Part shown: piece by piece, positions 39,901 through 47,567 of the stretch
How positions within the stretch are numbered: position 1 is the stretch's first letter
How the letters are laid out: the number at the start of each line of letters is the position of its first letter
Assembly (NCBI RefSeq): GCF_000522985.1
Contig: NZ_CP007130.1
Location: 558,001-622,000 of the forward strand
Length of the DNA stretch: 64,000 nt
Source: Gemmatirosa kalamazoonensis
GTDB lineage: Bacteria > Gemmatimonadota > Gemmatimonadetes > Gemmatimonadales > Gemmatimonadaceae
Direction of reading: 5' to 3'
The notes under the pieces: generated by a model
Told to the model about the DNA's origin: nothing
Database searches by the model: none
Seen by the model: only the letters and a program-made list of their open reading frames with translations
Position numbers and translations under genes: made by a program

Positions 39901-41174
39901 GCCCGGTAGTACTCGATCCGCAGCAGCAGCGCCGCCTCCCCGTAGCCGCGCACGCTGAGCGGGAACGTCGTCTGCTCGCGGAAGTAGAAGCCCCGGCACC
40001 GCGCCGGGTCCAGCCGCTCGAAGCTCGTCGTCTGCCGCTCGTTCTCGTAGACCAGGATCGTGTCGAACAGCGGCGTGCTGCTCGGCACCGCGCTCGCCGC
40101 CTGCACCGCGGGGAGCGGCGTGTGCTCCGCCACGCGCACCGCCACCTGCGACGCCCGGATGCCGCGCAGCCACGCGACCACGGGCTGCTCGGCGGGGATG
40201 CGCACGCGCACGGGCAGCGTGTTGATGAACAGCCCCACCATGTCGCGCACCGCCGGGTCGCCGTCGAGCGGCGTGCGGCGGCAGGCGCGCGTCGCGCCGA
40301 AGACGACGTCCTCGGCCCCCGTGTAGCGCGCCAGCAGCAGCGCCCACGCGCCCTGCACCAGCGTGTTCAGCGTCAGCTCGTGCCGCGCGGCGAACGCCTT
40401 CAGCGCGTCCGTATCCTCGACCGACAGCGCGAGCGCGCGGTCGGTGTACGCCGGCGCCTCGGCGTCGGGGTCGGGCGCCGGCGCCGGGAGGTCGGGGAAG
40501 ACCGGCTCCGCGTAGCCGCGCAGCGCCTCCGCCCAGTACGCGGCCGCCGGCGCGGGGTCCTGCCGGTCGAGCCAGTCGATGAACTCGCGGTATGCGCGTG
40601 GCGCGGGCGGCGCGGGCGGCGCGGGCGGCGCGGGTGCTGTGGGCGGCGCGGGCTCCTCACCGGCTTCCAGCGCGTGGTAGGTCGCGAGGACCTCGCGCAG
40701 CACGATGATGAAGCTGCGCCCGTCGAGGATGATGTGCGGGAAGCTCCACACGAACTCGTGCCGATCGGCCGCGCTGCGGAAGAGCGCGAGCCGGAACAGC
40801 GGCAGCGCGTCGAGCCGGAAGCCCGCGCGGCGGTCGGCCGCGAGGTACGCCGCCACGCGGCGGCGCTGCGCGGCGGCGTCGAGCGCGCGCACGTCCTCCA
40901 CGTGCACGGCGAGCGGCGCCGCGTCGACGCCGTCCACGCCGTCGACGCCGTCGACGACCTCCTGCCGCGGGGCGTCGACGTCCTCCCAGCGGAAGCGCGT
41001 GCGGAGCGCGGCGTGGCGCGCCGTGACCCGCTCCCACGCGCGGAGGAACCGCGCCACGTCCACGCCGTGCAGCGTGCAGCCGATCTGCTCGAGGTCGACC
41101 CCCGCCTCCGGTGCCCGCAGCCAGTGGTACAGCATCCCCTGCTGCAGCGGCGACAGCCCGTACGCGTCCGCCAT
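36981..41174 (-). CDS. NRPS, single module C-A-T-TE
   Basis: A 1,397-residue one-module synthetase. C domain (about 39.8-41.17 kb): LSPLQQGMLYHW start and active-site FPHIILDGRSF, in which the first His of HHxxxDG is Pro but the catalytic second His and DG are kept. A domain (38.15-39.75 kb): YTSGSTGRPKG and NMYGPTETT; hand-derived code DMPQLGMVWK, no confident match. T: DVGGHSLAAV. TE: Ser nucleophile in GLSMGGW (Ser about 1185). An in-frame hairpin repeat is inserted before motif A7 (38523-38584). Pro/Ala and GVD tandem repeats sit in the C domain. It starts 2 bases after a sulfotransferase gene. As a lone module with its own TE it may join an acyl or peptidyl donor to one amino acid. Confidence 0.92.
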   Translation of the reverse strand: MADAYGLSPLQQGMLYHWLRAPEAGVDLEQIGCTLHGVDVARFLRAWERVTARHAALRTRFRWEDVDAPRQEVVDGVDGVDGVDAAPLAVHVEDVRALDAAAQRRRVAAYLAADRRAGFRLDALPLFRLALFRSAADRHEFVWSFPHIILDGRSFIIVLREVLATYHALEAGEEPAPPTAPAPPAPPAPPAPRAYREFIDWLDRQDPAPAAAYWAEALRGYAEPVFPDLPAPAPDPDAEAPAYTDRALALSVEDTDALKAFAARHELTLNTLVQGAWALLLARYTGAEDVVFGATRACRRTPLDGDPAVRDMVGLFINTLPVRVRIPAEQPVVAWLRGIRASQVAVRVAEHTPLPAVQAASAVPSSTPLFDTILVYENERQTTSFERLDPARCRGFYFREQTTFPLSVRGYGEAALLLRIEYYRARFADAAIERMLGHLATLLREMVAKGDRPLAELEMMTPAEREELLAVWSGSNATAHPERRGATMPALFAAQAARTPDAIALEFGDATMTYAELDARAATLGRALAARGVGPGVLVGVCVERSMDMYVALMGIHKAGGAHLPLDPEYPVERLAYMLADARTPLLLTQERVAATSLATLTAHAESLGAPPAALLCLDRDWPQIVRDAAGAPAPALAAPEDVCYVIYTSGSTGRPKGVVLEHRGLANLLLAMRERPGLAPRDAMLAVTTISFDMAVPELFLPLVVGARIVIAPRSAAVDGEALAALIERHRVTVVQATPVTWRMLLEVGWTNPRGAKLLCGGEALAASLAESLLAGGGELWNMYGPTETTVWSAADRVTAAGPEPVAPVGRPIDATTFYVLDDRMRPVPLGVGGELHIGGVGVARGYLDRPELTAQRFVPDPFGTRDSGLGTRVPDESRVPSPASRLYRTGDRVRFRPDGRLDFLGRMDGQVKLRGYRIELGEIEATLVALDAVRNAAVVLRADAGSEPRLVAYYVAVDGATTTAAELRAALGRTLPAHMVPSSYVELPALPITPTGKIDRKALPAPEAEPARDDVVAPRDDVEARVLRIWEEVLRVTGLGVTDRFNDVGGHSLAAVKVFTRIGKEFGRRLQLVTILKHDTVEQLAALLRAPADAASWQCVVPFGDAGAAGVPVFCPHGKMGNVLIYERFAAAIGGRHPVYGLQALGNWGTQEPHETIEAMAAYYADEILKVRPHGPYIFFGLSMGGWIAVELARVMRERGHEVPLVALYDQPAPGHPTYTLGARIAHWLYDHGGVRLKTLRAVLDADPGQGRSARTLYRRVQRVRRWWLEKARGDWLAWKYEHRRAPHDLALPERVTRFSLAARRIARRYRGRFYDGTIVLFRAAEQRAGARLDATYGWGELAAEVVTHDLPGGHTAGLREPLVGELARRFLACAAGPASADAPAVDSVLAGVGD
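38523..38584. repeat. In-frame GGGACTC hairpin inside an NRPS A domain
   Basis: Arms 38523-38545 and about 38552-38584 of GGGACTC units and complements, with a loop CCGGCAC that differs by little from the 15745 element. It encodes about 20 extra residues (GTRDSG and SRVPSP repeats) between VPDPF and LYRTGD. Confidence 0.95.
40604..40645. repeat. Tandem GGCGCGGGC repeat in NRPS C domain
   Basis: Four or more head-to-tail 9-bp units encode a (PAP)n-like linker in the C domain between strands before the segment AYREFIDWL. A second run of GTCGACGCC units at about 40925-40962 encodes GVDGVDGVD. Both keep the frame. Confidence 0.8.
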
Positions 41175-41176
41175 GC

Positions 41177-42103
41177 CTAACGACCCGCGGTGGCCCGCTC
41201 CGCCGAGCGCTCGCCGAAGATCCGGCGCGACAGCGCCTGCAGTTCGGGGTCGGCGAGCATGTCGTGCAGGCGGGGATCCTGCTCGAAGTCCTTCCAGCGG
41301 TCCATGACCTTCATCTGGCGCGCGCCGTTCAGCCGCTTCCAGTACTCGCCGAGGCGGCGATACGTCTGCGGGCGGAACAGCTTGCGCCAGTGCTTGAACA
41401 CGTCGCCGTACGTCAGGTCGGCGCTCATCGCGGTCTTGTCGAACGAGGAGCCGCCGCCGATCTCCGAGACGTGGCGCAGCGACGCGTCGGAGAACGTGCC
41501 GCCGAGCCGGCGCGAGAGCGTCTGGCGGTACTTCCTGTCGGCGAACCACCGATTGTACAGCACCACCACGGTGTCCTCGTCGCCCCGCTCCTCGACCGCG
41601 ATCGCGGCGCGCGCGAGCTCCTTCCAGTACGCGACGATGGTCGGCAGATCCTTCACGCCGGTGAGCTTCTCGAGCTTCTTGAGGCGGCTCGCGAAGTTGT
41701 TCGCCGGATCGCGCAGGATGAGGACGTCGAGGCGACGCGCGCTGCGACCGAGGTACGCCTCGCGCCGCGCCTCGAACGCCGGCGAGAACGCGCTCGCCAG
41801 GAGGCTCGTGGCGTTCGGCAGGAGCCGCTTCGCGTCGTCCTCGTACGAGTAGACGAGGAGGTCCTTCGGCGTGTCGCGCCACGCCTCCTGCGGCACGCCG
41901 TCCATCCCGTACGCGAACCGCTGCGGCGCGACGACGTACGGGTCGTGGTCGCCGTGGCGGACGTTGTTCAGGAAGCACGCCGGCCGCCCGGCGAACTGCT
42001 CGACGATCCACGTGATGATCGCGTGGTTGCCGCTGCGCTGCAGCCCGCACACGCGCAGCTCGAGCTCGTTGATGACCATGGGAGACGTCTGAAGCGTCGT
42101 CAT
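41177..42103 (-). CDS. Sulfotransferase-like protein
   Basis: A 308-residue protein with a nucleotide-binding loop near the N-terminus (LRVCGLQRSGNHAIITWIVE) and the later strand LDVLILRDPANNFASRLKKL that matches a 3'-phosphate-binding region of sulfotransferases. The C-terminal half is helical with many Trp, Arg and Tyr residues. It overlaps the glycosyltransferase stop by four bases (ATGA), and its own stop TAG, within a CGTTAGGC motif, lies 2 bases before the NRPS start. The three genes form one operon. The acceptor is probably a hydroxyl of the NRPS or glycosyl product. Confidence 0.8.
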   Translation of the reverse strand: MTTLQTSPMVINELELRVCGLQRSGNHAIITWIVEQFAGRPACFLNNVRHGDHDPYVVAPQRFAYGMDGVPQEAWRDTPKDLLVYSYEDDAKRLLPNATSLLASAFSPAFEARREAYLGRSARRLDVLILRDPANNFASRLKKLEKLTGVKDLPTIVAYWKELARAAIAVEERGDEDTVVVLYNRWFADRKYRQTLSRRLGGTFSDASLRHVSEIGGGSSFDKTAMSADLTYGDVFKHWRKLFRPQTYRRLGEYWKRLNGARQMKVMDRWKDFEQDPRLHDMLADPELQALSRRIFGERSAERATAGR

Positions 42104-43068
42104 GCGCGAGAGAAGAGGACGAGGCGCGCCGCGCTGCGCACGTTGGGCGCGAACGGATCGAGGAGCAGCGCCGCGACGAGCGCGCGCAGCGCGCCGCCGC
42201 GGTCGCCGGCGAAGTGGCGGCAGAGCGCGCGGTCGCACCAGCGCTCGGCGGGGCGGGGCGGCGGCGCGCTGCCTTTCACCGGCTCGCGGTCGGTGATCCC
42301 GCGCCGCCCGTACGCCCGCCGCAGGTTGTCGATCGTCACCGGGAGCCGCCGTTCGGTGATCCCCTCGCCGCCGCTCGCGTTCGCGTCGTGCAGGCGGTAG
42401 CGGACCAGCACGTCCGGCAGGTTCGCCAGGCGTCCGACCTCGGCGAGCCGCAGCCAGAAGTCGTGGTCCTCGCCCGTCGCGTGGGGCGTCGCGGGATACC
42501 CGCCGGCATCGAGCGCCGCCTGACGTCGGAACGTGGCACTCGGGTTCCAGATCGCGCCCCCCAGCCCCTGCATGTGGGCGCCGTCGATCGCCTCGTGCGC
42601 CAGGTAGCGGCCGCCGACGATGCGAACCGGCCGCCCCGCCGCGTCGACCGCGACACACCGCGCCCCGACCGCCACGCACTCGGGGTGGCGGTCGAGAAAC
42701 GCGACCTGGCGCACGAGCCGCTCGGGGAACATCGCGTCGTCGGCGTCGAGGTTGGCGACGAGCTCTCCCTGCGCCGCACGGAGCCCGGCGTCGCGCGCGG
42801 CGGCCACGCCGCCGTGCGGCACCCGGAGCACGCGCAGCCGCCGGTCGCCCGCCGCCGCGCGCGTCGCCGCGTCGACCGACGCGTCGGTCGAGCCGTCGTC
42901 GACGACGAGCAGCTCGAGGTCGGCGAAGCCGCTGGCGAGCACGCTCCGCACGGCGTCGCCGACGTAGCGCTCGGCGTTGTAGACCGGCATGAGCACCGAG
43001 ACGCGGGGCGCGGCGGCGGTCGACTCGGCGGCGGGAGCGGCGGGGGGCGGGAGCTGCGTGTGAGTCAT
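42100..43068 (-). CDS. Family 2 glycosyltransferase
   Basis: A 322-residue GT-A fold enzyme without membrane helices. The nucleotide-sugar region is SVLMPVYNAERYVGDAVRSV and LLVVDDGSTD, the metal-binding motif is ANLDADDAMFP, and the acceptor loop contains GEDHDFWLRLAEVG with the likely catalytic Asp. It would transfer a sugar to a lipid, protein or small-molecule acceptor. First gene of the glycosyltransferase-sulfotransferase-NRPS operon. The ATG at 43068 starts just before an Ala/Pro-rich leader of 20 residues. Confidence 0.9.
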   Translation of the reverse strand: MTHTQLPPPAAPAAESTAAAPRVSVLMPVYNAERYVGDAVRSVLASGFADLELLVVDDGSTDASVDAATRAAAGDRRLRVLRVPHGGVAAARDAGLRAAQGELVANLDADDAMFPERLVRQVAFLDRHPECVAVGARCVAVDAAGRPVRIVGGRYLAHEAIDGAHMQGLGGAIWNPSATFRRQAALDAGGYPATPHATGEDHDFWLRLAEVGRLANLPDVLVRYRLHDANASGGEGITERRLPVTIDNLRRAYGRRGITDREPVKGSAPPPRPAERWCDRALCRHFAGDRGGALRALVAALLLDPFAPNVRSAARLVLFSRA

Positions 43069-43263
43069 GCGCGACCTAGCGTATGTCCGTCCAGGGAATC
43101 CGGGCAAGCCTGGTGAGCGCGTACGCGCGAGCGCACGGGCGCCACGCCCGCGCGGCGTTGCCCTTTCGTGACCTGGGCGTTACCGTGGCCGGGCACCACT
43201 GGAGCGCCGTGGACCCCCGTTGTCGCGGCACCGTCTCCCTCACCGCCACGTCGGAGCTTCCCC
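43069..43263. promoter_or_regulatory. Divergent control region of GT2 and methyltransferase operons
   Basis: A 195-base gap between divergent starts. I see only scattered short GC palindromes and no strong promoter. It must hold the promoters for both operons. Confidence 0.4.
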
Positions 43264-43407
43264 GTGTACATCGATCCCGCCGCGGGCAGCATGATCCTGC
43301 AGATGCTCGCCGCAGGCCTGGTGTCCGTGCTCGCCCTCGCGAAGAACGTCCGCCGGAACATCGTGCTCGGCATCAAGTCCCTCTTCGGGCGCCGAGAGTC
43401 GCGATGA
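43264..43407 (+). CDS. Small membrane protein (YIDPxxGSMILQ type), 47 aa
   Basis: A tiny protein beginning with GTG, GGAG about 9 bases upstream. The sequence is VYIDPAAGSMILQMLAAG, then a membrane helix and a basic tail (KNVRRNIVLGIKSLFGRR). Small proteins with this Y-I-D-P-G-x-GS-x-x-LQ opening often precede methyltransferase or polysaccharide genes. Its stop overlaps the methyltransferase start (ATGA). Function unknown; possibly a membrane anchor for the enzyme it is coupled to. Confidence 0.75.
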   Translation: MYIDPAAGSMILQMLAAGLVSVLALAKNVRRNIVLGIKSLFGRRESR

Positions 43408-44786
43408 CGCTGCAGGTCGTCGCCGGGTCCTTTCGAGACCCGAGCGGGTTCGTGTACACGAAGAACGGCACGCTGTATCGGCAGGTCAACCGGGTGTTCG
43501 CCGAGGAGTACGACGCGGTGCGCGCCTCGGGACTCTACGAGGAGCTCGCATCCGCCGGGCTCCTCGTCGCGCATGCGGAAGACGATCCAGCCGCCGCCGC
43601 GACACCGGACGCCCACGTGGTGCTCCGCCCGGAGCGCGTGCCGTTCATCTCGTATCCCTACGAGTGGTCGTTCGGGCAGCTGAAGGACGCCGCGCTCCTC
43701 ACGCTCGACGTGCAGCGGCGCGCGCTCGACCGGGGGTTCGCCCTGCGCGACGCGAGCGCGTACAACGTGCAGTTCGTCGACGGCCGGCCGATCCTCATCG
43801 ACACGCTGTCGATCGGACGCTACACGGTCGGGGAGCCGTGGATCGCGTACCGGCAGTTCTGCGAGCACTTCCTCGCCCCGCTCGCGCTCATGGCGCACAC
43901 CGACGTGCGGTGCGCGGCGCTTCAGCGGCAGTACCTGAACGGTATCCCGCTCGACCTCGCGAGCAAGCTGCTGCCGACGCGCACGCGATTCAGCCCGTCG
44001 ATGCTGCTGCACATCCACCTGCACGCGCGCGCGCAGCAGAAGTATCAGCACGCCGACGTGAAGGCGGAGACGGGCGGCCGCCGCATGACGACGGCGGCAC
44101 TCCGCAACTTCCTCACGAGCCTGCGCGACTCCGTGGAAGGGCTGAAGTGGGAGCCCGCGGGCACGGAGTGGGCGGACTATACGACGAACACGAACTACAG
44201 CGACCGCGCGCACGACGCGAAGAAGGCGCGCGTGGCGGAGTTCGCGAGCCGCGCCGGCGCGCGCGTGGCGTGGGACCTCGGCGCGAACACGGGGCTGTTC
44301 AGCCGCGCGGTGCGTGACGCCGGCGTGCCGACGGTGCTGTCGTTCGACATCGATCCGGCGGCGGTGGAGCGCAACCATCGCGCGATCAAGGCGAGCGGCG
44401 AGCGCGGGATCACGCCGTTCGTGCTCGACCTCACGAACCCGTCGCCGGCGCAGGGGTGGGCGCACGAGGAGCGCATGTCGCTGGCCGAGCGCGGACCGGC
44501 GGATCTCGTGCTCGCGCTGGCGCTCGTGCACCACCTCGCGATCTCCAACAACGTCCCGCTCGAGCGCGTCGCGGCGTACCTCGCGCAGCTCGGCCGGTGG
44601 GTCGTGATCGAGTTCGTCCCGAAGAGCGACTCGCAGGTGCGTCGACTGCTGACGAACCGCGAGGACGTGTTCCCCGGCTACACCCGCGAGGGGTTCGAGG
44701 CCGCGTTCGCGCCCCACTTCACGACGGCGGCGTGCGTACCCGTGGAGGAGTCCGAGCGATGGCTGTATCTGTTGGAGCGCCGTTAG
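43404..44786 (+). CDS. SAM-dependent methyltransferase with N-terminal kinase-like region
   Basis: A 460-residue protein. The C-terminal half is a class I methyltransferase: motif I VAWDLGANTGLFSR, acidic loop LSFDIDPAAVERN, and motif IV-like DLVLALALVHHLAIS. The N-terminal 200 residues contain GFALRDASAYNVQFVDGRPI followed by LIDTLSIG, reminiscent of the catalytic loop and metal motif of aminoglycoside-kinase-like folds. That comparison is my inference. The coupled small membrane protein upstream and the membrane sulfatase-like protein downstream (28-base overlap) form one operon. Confidence 0.85.
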   Translation: MTLQVVAGSFRDPSGFVYTKNGTLYRQVNRVFAEEYDAVRASGLYEELASAGLLVAHAEDDPAAAATPDAHVVLRPERVPFISYPYEWSFGQLKDAALLTLDVQRRALDRGFALRDASAYNVQFVDGRPILIDTLSIGRYTVGEPWIAYRQFCEHFLAPLALMAHTDVRCAALQRQYLNGIPLDLASKLLPTRTRFSPSMLLHIHLHARAQQKYQHADVKAETGGRRMTTAALRNFLTSLRDSVEGLKWEPAGTEWADYTTNTNYSDRAHDAKKARVAEFASRAGARVAWDLGANTGLFSRAVRDAGVPTVLSFDIDPAAVERNHRAIKASGERGITPFVLDLTNPSPAQGWAHEERMSLAERGPADLVLALALVHHLAISNNVPLERVAAYLAQLGRWVVIEFVPKSDSQVRRLLTNREDVFPGYTREGFEAAFAPHFTTAACVPVEESERWLYLLERR

Positions 44787-46444
44787 GCACCTCGCCGCTC
44801 ACGCCCGACGTCGCGCGCGGGCCGCACACGCCGGGCGGTGCGCCGGCGCGCCGCAGCCGGTGGACGGTGCTCGCCGCGCTGTACCCGCTGCTGCTCGGGG
44901 TCTTCCCGGTGCTCGACGTCGCCGCCGGGAAGGCGGGGACGTACTCGGTGAGCGACCTGGTGCTGATCGTCGCCGTGCTCGCGGGCGTCGTCGCCGTGGC
45001 GATGCTCGCCGGCGCGGCCGTGGCGCGGCTGCTCGGCCGCGACGAGCCGCTCGCGCGCGGCGCGCTGCTCGCCGCGTTGGGCGTCGTGTGGGTGCTGTAC
45101 TACATGCCCCTCGCCGAGGCGCTGGCCGGCGTGTGGCGGCCGCTCGGGCGGGCGACGGTGCTCGGCGGCATGCTGCTGCTCGGCTCCGCGGCGCTCGCGT
45201 GGCTCGCGCTGCGGCGGCGCTGGATCCTCGGCGCGCTCGGCAAGTTCGTGACGCTCGCCGGCCTGCTGCTCGTCGGCAACGCGACGGCGCACGTGGTGGT
45301 GGAGAACGCGCGCAGCGCGCGCCGCATCGACGAGAGCGCGATCTGGAAGCTCGTGAACGCGCCGGTGCCGGTGCGCCCGGCGCTCGCCCGCCCGGGACCG
45401 AAGCGCGACATCTACCTGTTCGTGCTCGACGGCTACCCGAACGCGTCGGTGCTGCGGCAGAAGTTCGCGTACGACAACGGCGCGTTCCTCGACAGCCTGC
45501 GCGCGCTCGGCTTCACGATCCCGCAGCACAACCGCAGCAACTACACGCACACGATCCTGTCGCTGTCGTCGATGCTCAACTTCGAGCACGACACCCTGCT
45601 GGCGCGCGCGCTCGCGCCGGAGTCGCAGGACCACACGTTCCCCACGCGGCTCATCCAGCAGAACCGTGCCGCGCGGTTCCTGAAGTCGCAGGGCTACCGC
45701 TACGTGCTGTACCCGACGTTCTGGTTCGAGCCGACGCGCCGCAGCCCGATCGCCGACCGCACGTTCGCGGACGCGCGCGTGCGCAGCCCGGTGCGCGCGG
45801 CGCTGCTGCGCGGGGAGCTGCGCCGCACGATCTTCCGCTCGACGCTGCTCTCGAAGTTCCGCGCGTTCCGCCACAACTACGACGCGGAGTACATGCTCGA
45901 CGAGTTCCGCGCGCTGCCCGAGGTGCCCGCGGACAGCGCGCCGACGTTCACGTTCGCGCACTTCATGCTGCCGCACCAGCCGATCGTGCTCGACGATCGG
46001 TGCCGGCCGATCAACGGCGAGGGGCGCATCGCGGGCATGATGGAGAACCCGGGGCCGACGAAGCTGTTCCTCGGCGCGGTGCACTGCGCGAACACGCAGG
46101 TGCTCGGTGTCGTCTCCGAGCTGCTGCGCCGCTCCGCCACGCCGCCGATCATCATCCTCGTCGGCGACCACGGCACGATCAGCCGCCGACCGGGCGAGAA
46201 GACGCGCGCACCACAGGACTCGATCGTCGCCGAGCGGCTCGGCGCGTTAGGCGCGTTCTACATGCCGGACGGCGGGGCGGCGATGTTCGCCGACTCGAGC
46301 ACCCACGTCAACGTCCTGCGCCGCGTGTTCCGCTACTACCTCGGCGCCGACCTGCCCGACCTCGGGAACGACGGCTTCTTCACGGCGCCGGGGTCGCAGT
46401 ACCGGTTCGTGCCGGTGGACGAGCGGATCGTGATCGGGGGCTGA
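44759..46444 (+). CDS. Membrane sulfatase-like (alkaline phosphatase fold) protein
   Basis: A 561-residue protein with about four N-terminal helices and a large soluble domain. FVLDGYPNASVLRQKF corresponds to the metal/nucleophile region, NYTHTILSLSSMLNF follows, and LVGDHGTISRRPGE is the conserved second metal site (GDHG) of the sulfatase/phosphoethanolamine transferase superfamily. It could cleave or transfer sulfate or phospho groups outside the membrane. The ATG has GGAGGAG about 8 bases upstream, and it overlaps the methyltransferase by 28 bases. Confidence 0.82.
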   Translation: MAVSVGAPLGTSPLTPDVARGPHTPGGAPARRSRWTVLAALYPLLLGVFPVLDVAAGKAGTYSVSDLVLIVAVLAGVVAVAMLAGAAVARLLGRDEPLARGALLAALGVVWVLYYMPLAEALAGVWRPLGRATVLGGMLLLGSAALAWLALRRRWILGALGKFVTLAGLLLVGNATAHVVVENARSARRIDESAIWKLVNAPVPVRPALARPGPKRDIYLFVLDGYPNASVLRQKFAYDNGAFLDSLRALGFTIPQHNRSNYTHTILSLSSMLNFEHDTLLARALAPESQDHTFPTRLIQQNRAARFLKSQGYRYVLYPTFWFEPTRRSPIADRTFADARVRSPVRAALLRGELRRTIFRSTLLSKFRAFRHNYDAEYMLDEFRALPEVPADSAPTFTFAHFMLPHQPIVLDDRCRPINGEGRIAGMMENPGPTKLFLGAVHCANTQVLGVVSELLRRSATPPIIILVGDHGTISRRPGEKTRAPQDSIVAERLGALGAFYMPDGGAAMFADSSTHVNVLRRVFRYYLGADLPDLGNDGFFTAPGSQYRFVPVDERIVIGG

Positions 46445-46454
46445 TCCTGTTCGT

Positions 46455-46532
46455 TGAACCGCAGAGGACGCAGAGGGCCGCAGAGGACTGCAAGTGTTGT
46501 CCTCTGCGGCCCTCCGCGTCCCTCTGCGGTTC
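46455..46532. repeat. GCAGAGG hairpin between convergent genes
   Basis: Arms 46455-46489 and 46500-46532 of CCGCAGAGGACGCAGAGGG-type units and their complements with a short loop. It separates the sulfatase-like stop from the lipoprotein esterase stop. Likely bidirectional terminator. Confidence 0.9.
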
Positions 46533-46544
46533 AAACGAAAAGCG

Positions 46545-47414
46545 TCAGCGATGCTGCGCGAACATCCACGTGTAGAGATCCGGCGTCGCGTACGCCGTGT
46601 CCCACGTGTTCTCGCTGTGCGTGCCGGTGGGGTACTCGGTGTACTTCACGGTGCCGCCGGCGCTCTGCAGCGCGGCGACCATGGCGCGCGGCAGCGCGAC
46701 GCTGAACTGCGCGTCGTTGTGGCCGTGGAAGAGCCACATCGGCACCGTGCGCAGCGCCTGCGCGACCGCCGGGAACGACGACTGCGCCGCGGCGGTCGAC
46801 ACGCCGAGGATCTCGGCGTCGGCCGGGGCGCACGAGATCGGCACGAACGCGGCGAAGCGCGTCGGGCTGCGGTACGCGATGGTGTACGCGAGCACGCCGC
46901 CGAACGAGATGCCGGTGAGGTACTCGCGCTTCGGGTCGATGCGATACGTCGCCACGACCTGATCGAGCGCCGCCGTCGCGATCGCGAGCATCGTCTCGCG
47001 CGGGAACGTCTCGCCGGCCGGGATCTGCGGGAACACGCCGAACGCGGGGAACGTCGCCGCCTGCGCCTTCACGACGAGCGCGAGCCCCTGCTGCACCTGC
47101 AGGTTGCCGTCGCTGCCGCGTCCGTGGCCGCCATGGAGCGCCATCACCACCGGCCACGTCGTGCCCGTGGTGTACGCCGCGGGGACGAAGACCTGGTACG
47201 GGTAGGCCACGCCGCCGACCGTCACGGTGCGCTTCACGAACGTCCCCGCCTCGGGCACCGTGGTGCCGGTCGTGCTCGTTCCCCCACCCGACGGCGTCGT
47301 GACCGCGGGGGTGCCGCTCAGCAGCTCGGTCGGGGATCCGCCCCCGCCGCACGCCGCGACCGACACGATCGTGCAGGCGAACAGGGCGAACAGGCTCCGG
47401 ACATCGCCGCGCAT
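46545..47414 (-). CDS. Lipoprotein alpha/beta-hydrolase (esterase)
   Basis: A 289-residue exported esterase of the phospholipase/carboxylesterase type. The signal peptide ends at the lipobox SVAAC, followed by a Gly/Ser/Thr-rich linker. The hydrolase has VVMALHGGHGRGSDG, the nucleophile in YLTGISFGGVLAYTIA, the Asp in WLFHGHNDAQFS and the His in PTGTHSENTW. GGAGGGA lies just before the ATG. The next gene upstream is a paralogue with the same ending (QHR), so this is a tandem duplication. Confidence 0.88.
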   Translation of the reverse strand: MRGDVRSLFALFACTIVSVAACGGGGSPTELLSGTPAVTTPSGGGTSTTGTTVPEAGTFVKRTVTVGGVAYPYQVFVPAAYTTGTTWPVVMALHGGHGRGSDGNLQVQQGLALVVKAQAATFPAFGVFPQIPAGETFPRETMLAIATAALDQVVATYRIDPKREYLTGISFGGVLAYTIAYRSPTRFAAFVPISCAPADAEILGVSTAAAQSSFPAVAQALRTVPMWLFHGHNDAQFSVALPRAMVAALQSAGGTVKYTEYPTGTHSENTWDTAYATPDLYTWMFAQHR

Positions 47415-47567
47415 TTTCCCTCCGAGAAGTGGCAGACACCGACGGCCGCGCACGCGCGGCTCCCATGCGTTCTACCCGGTCGGACGCGCCCCGGTCTCGT
47501 GCGACCGCAGCCGGATGGGCCGCGGCGTGACGGGGCGCACGCTCGCGGCGAACTTCTCCGACGTGAG

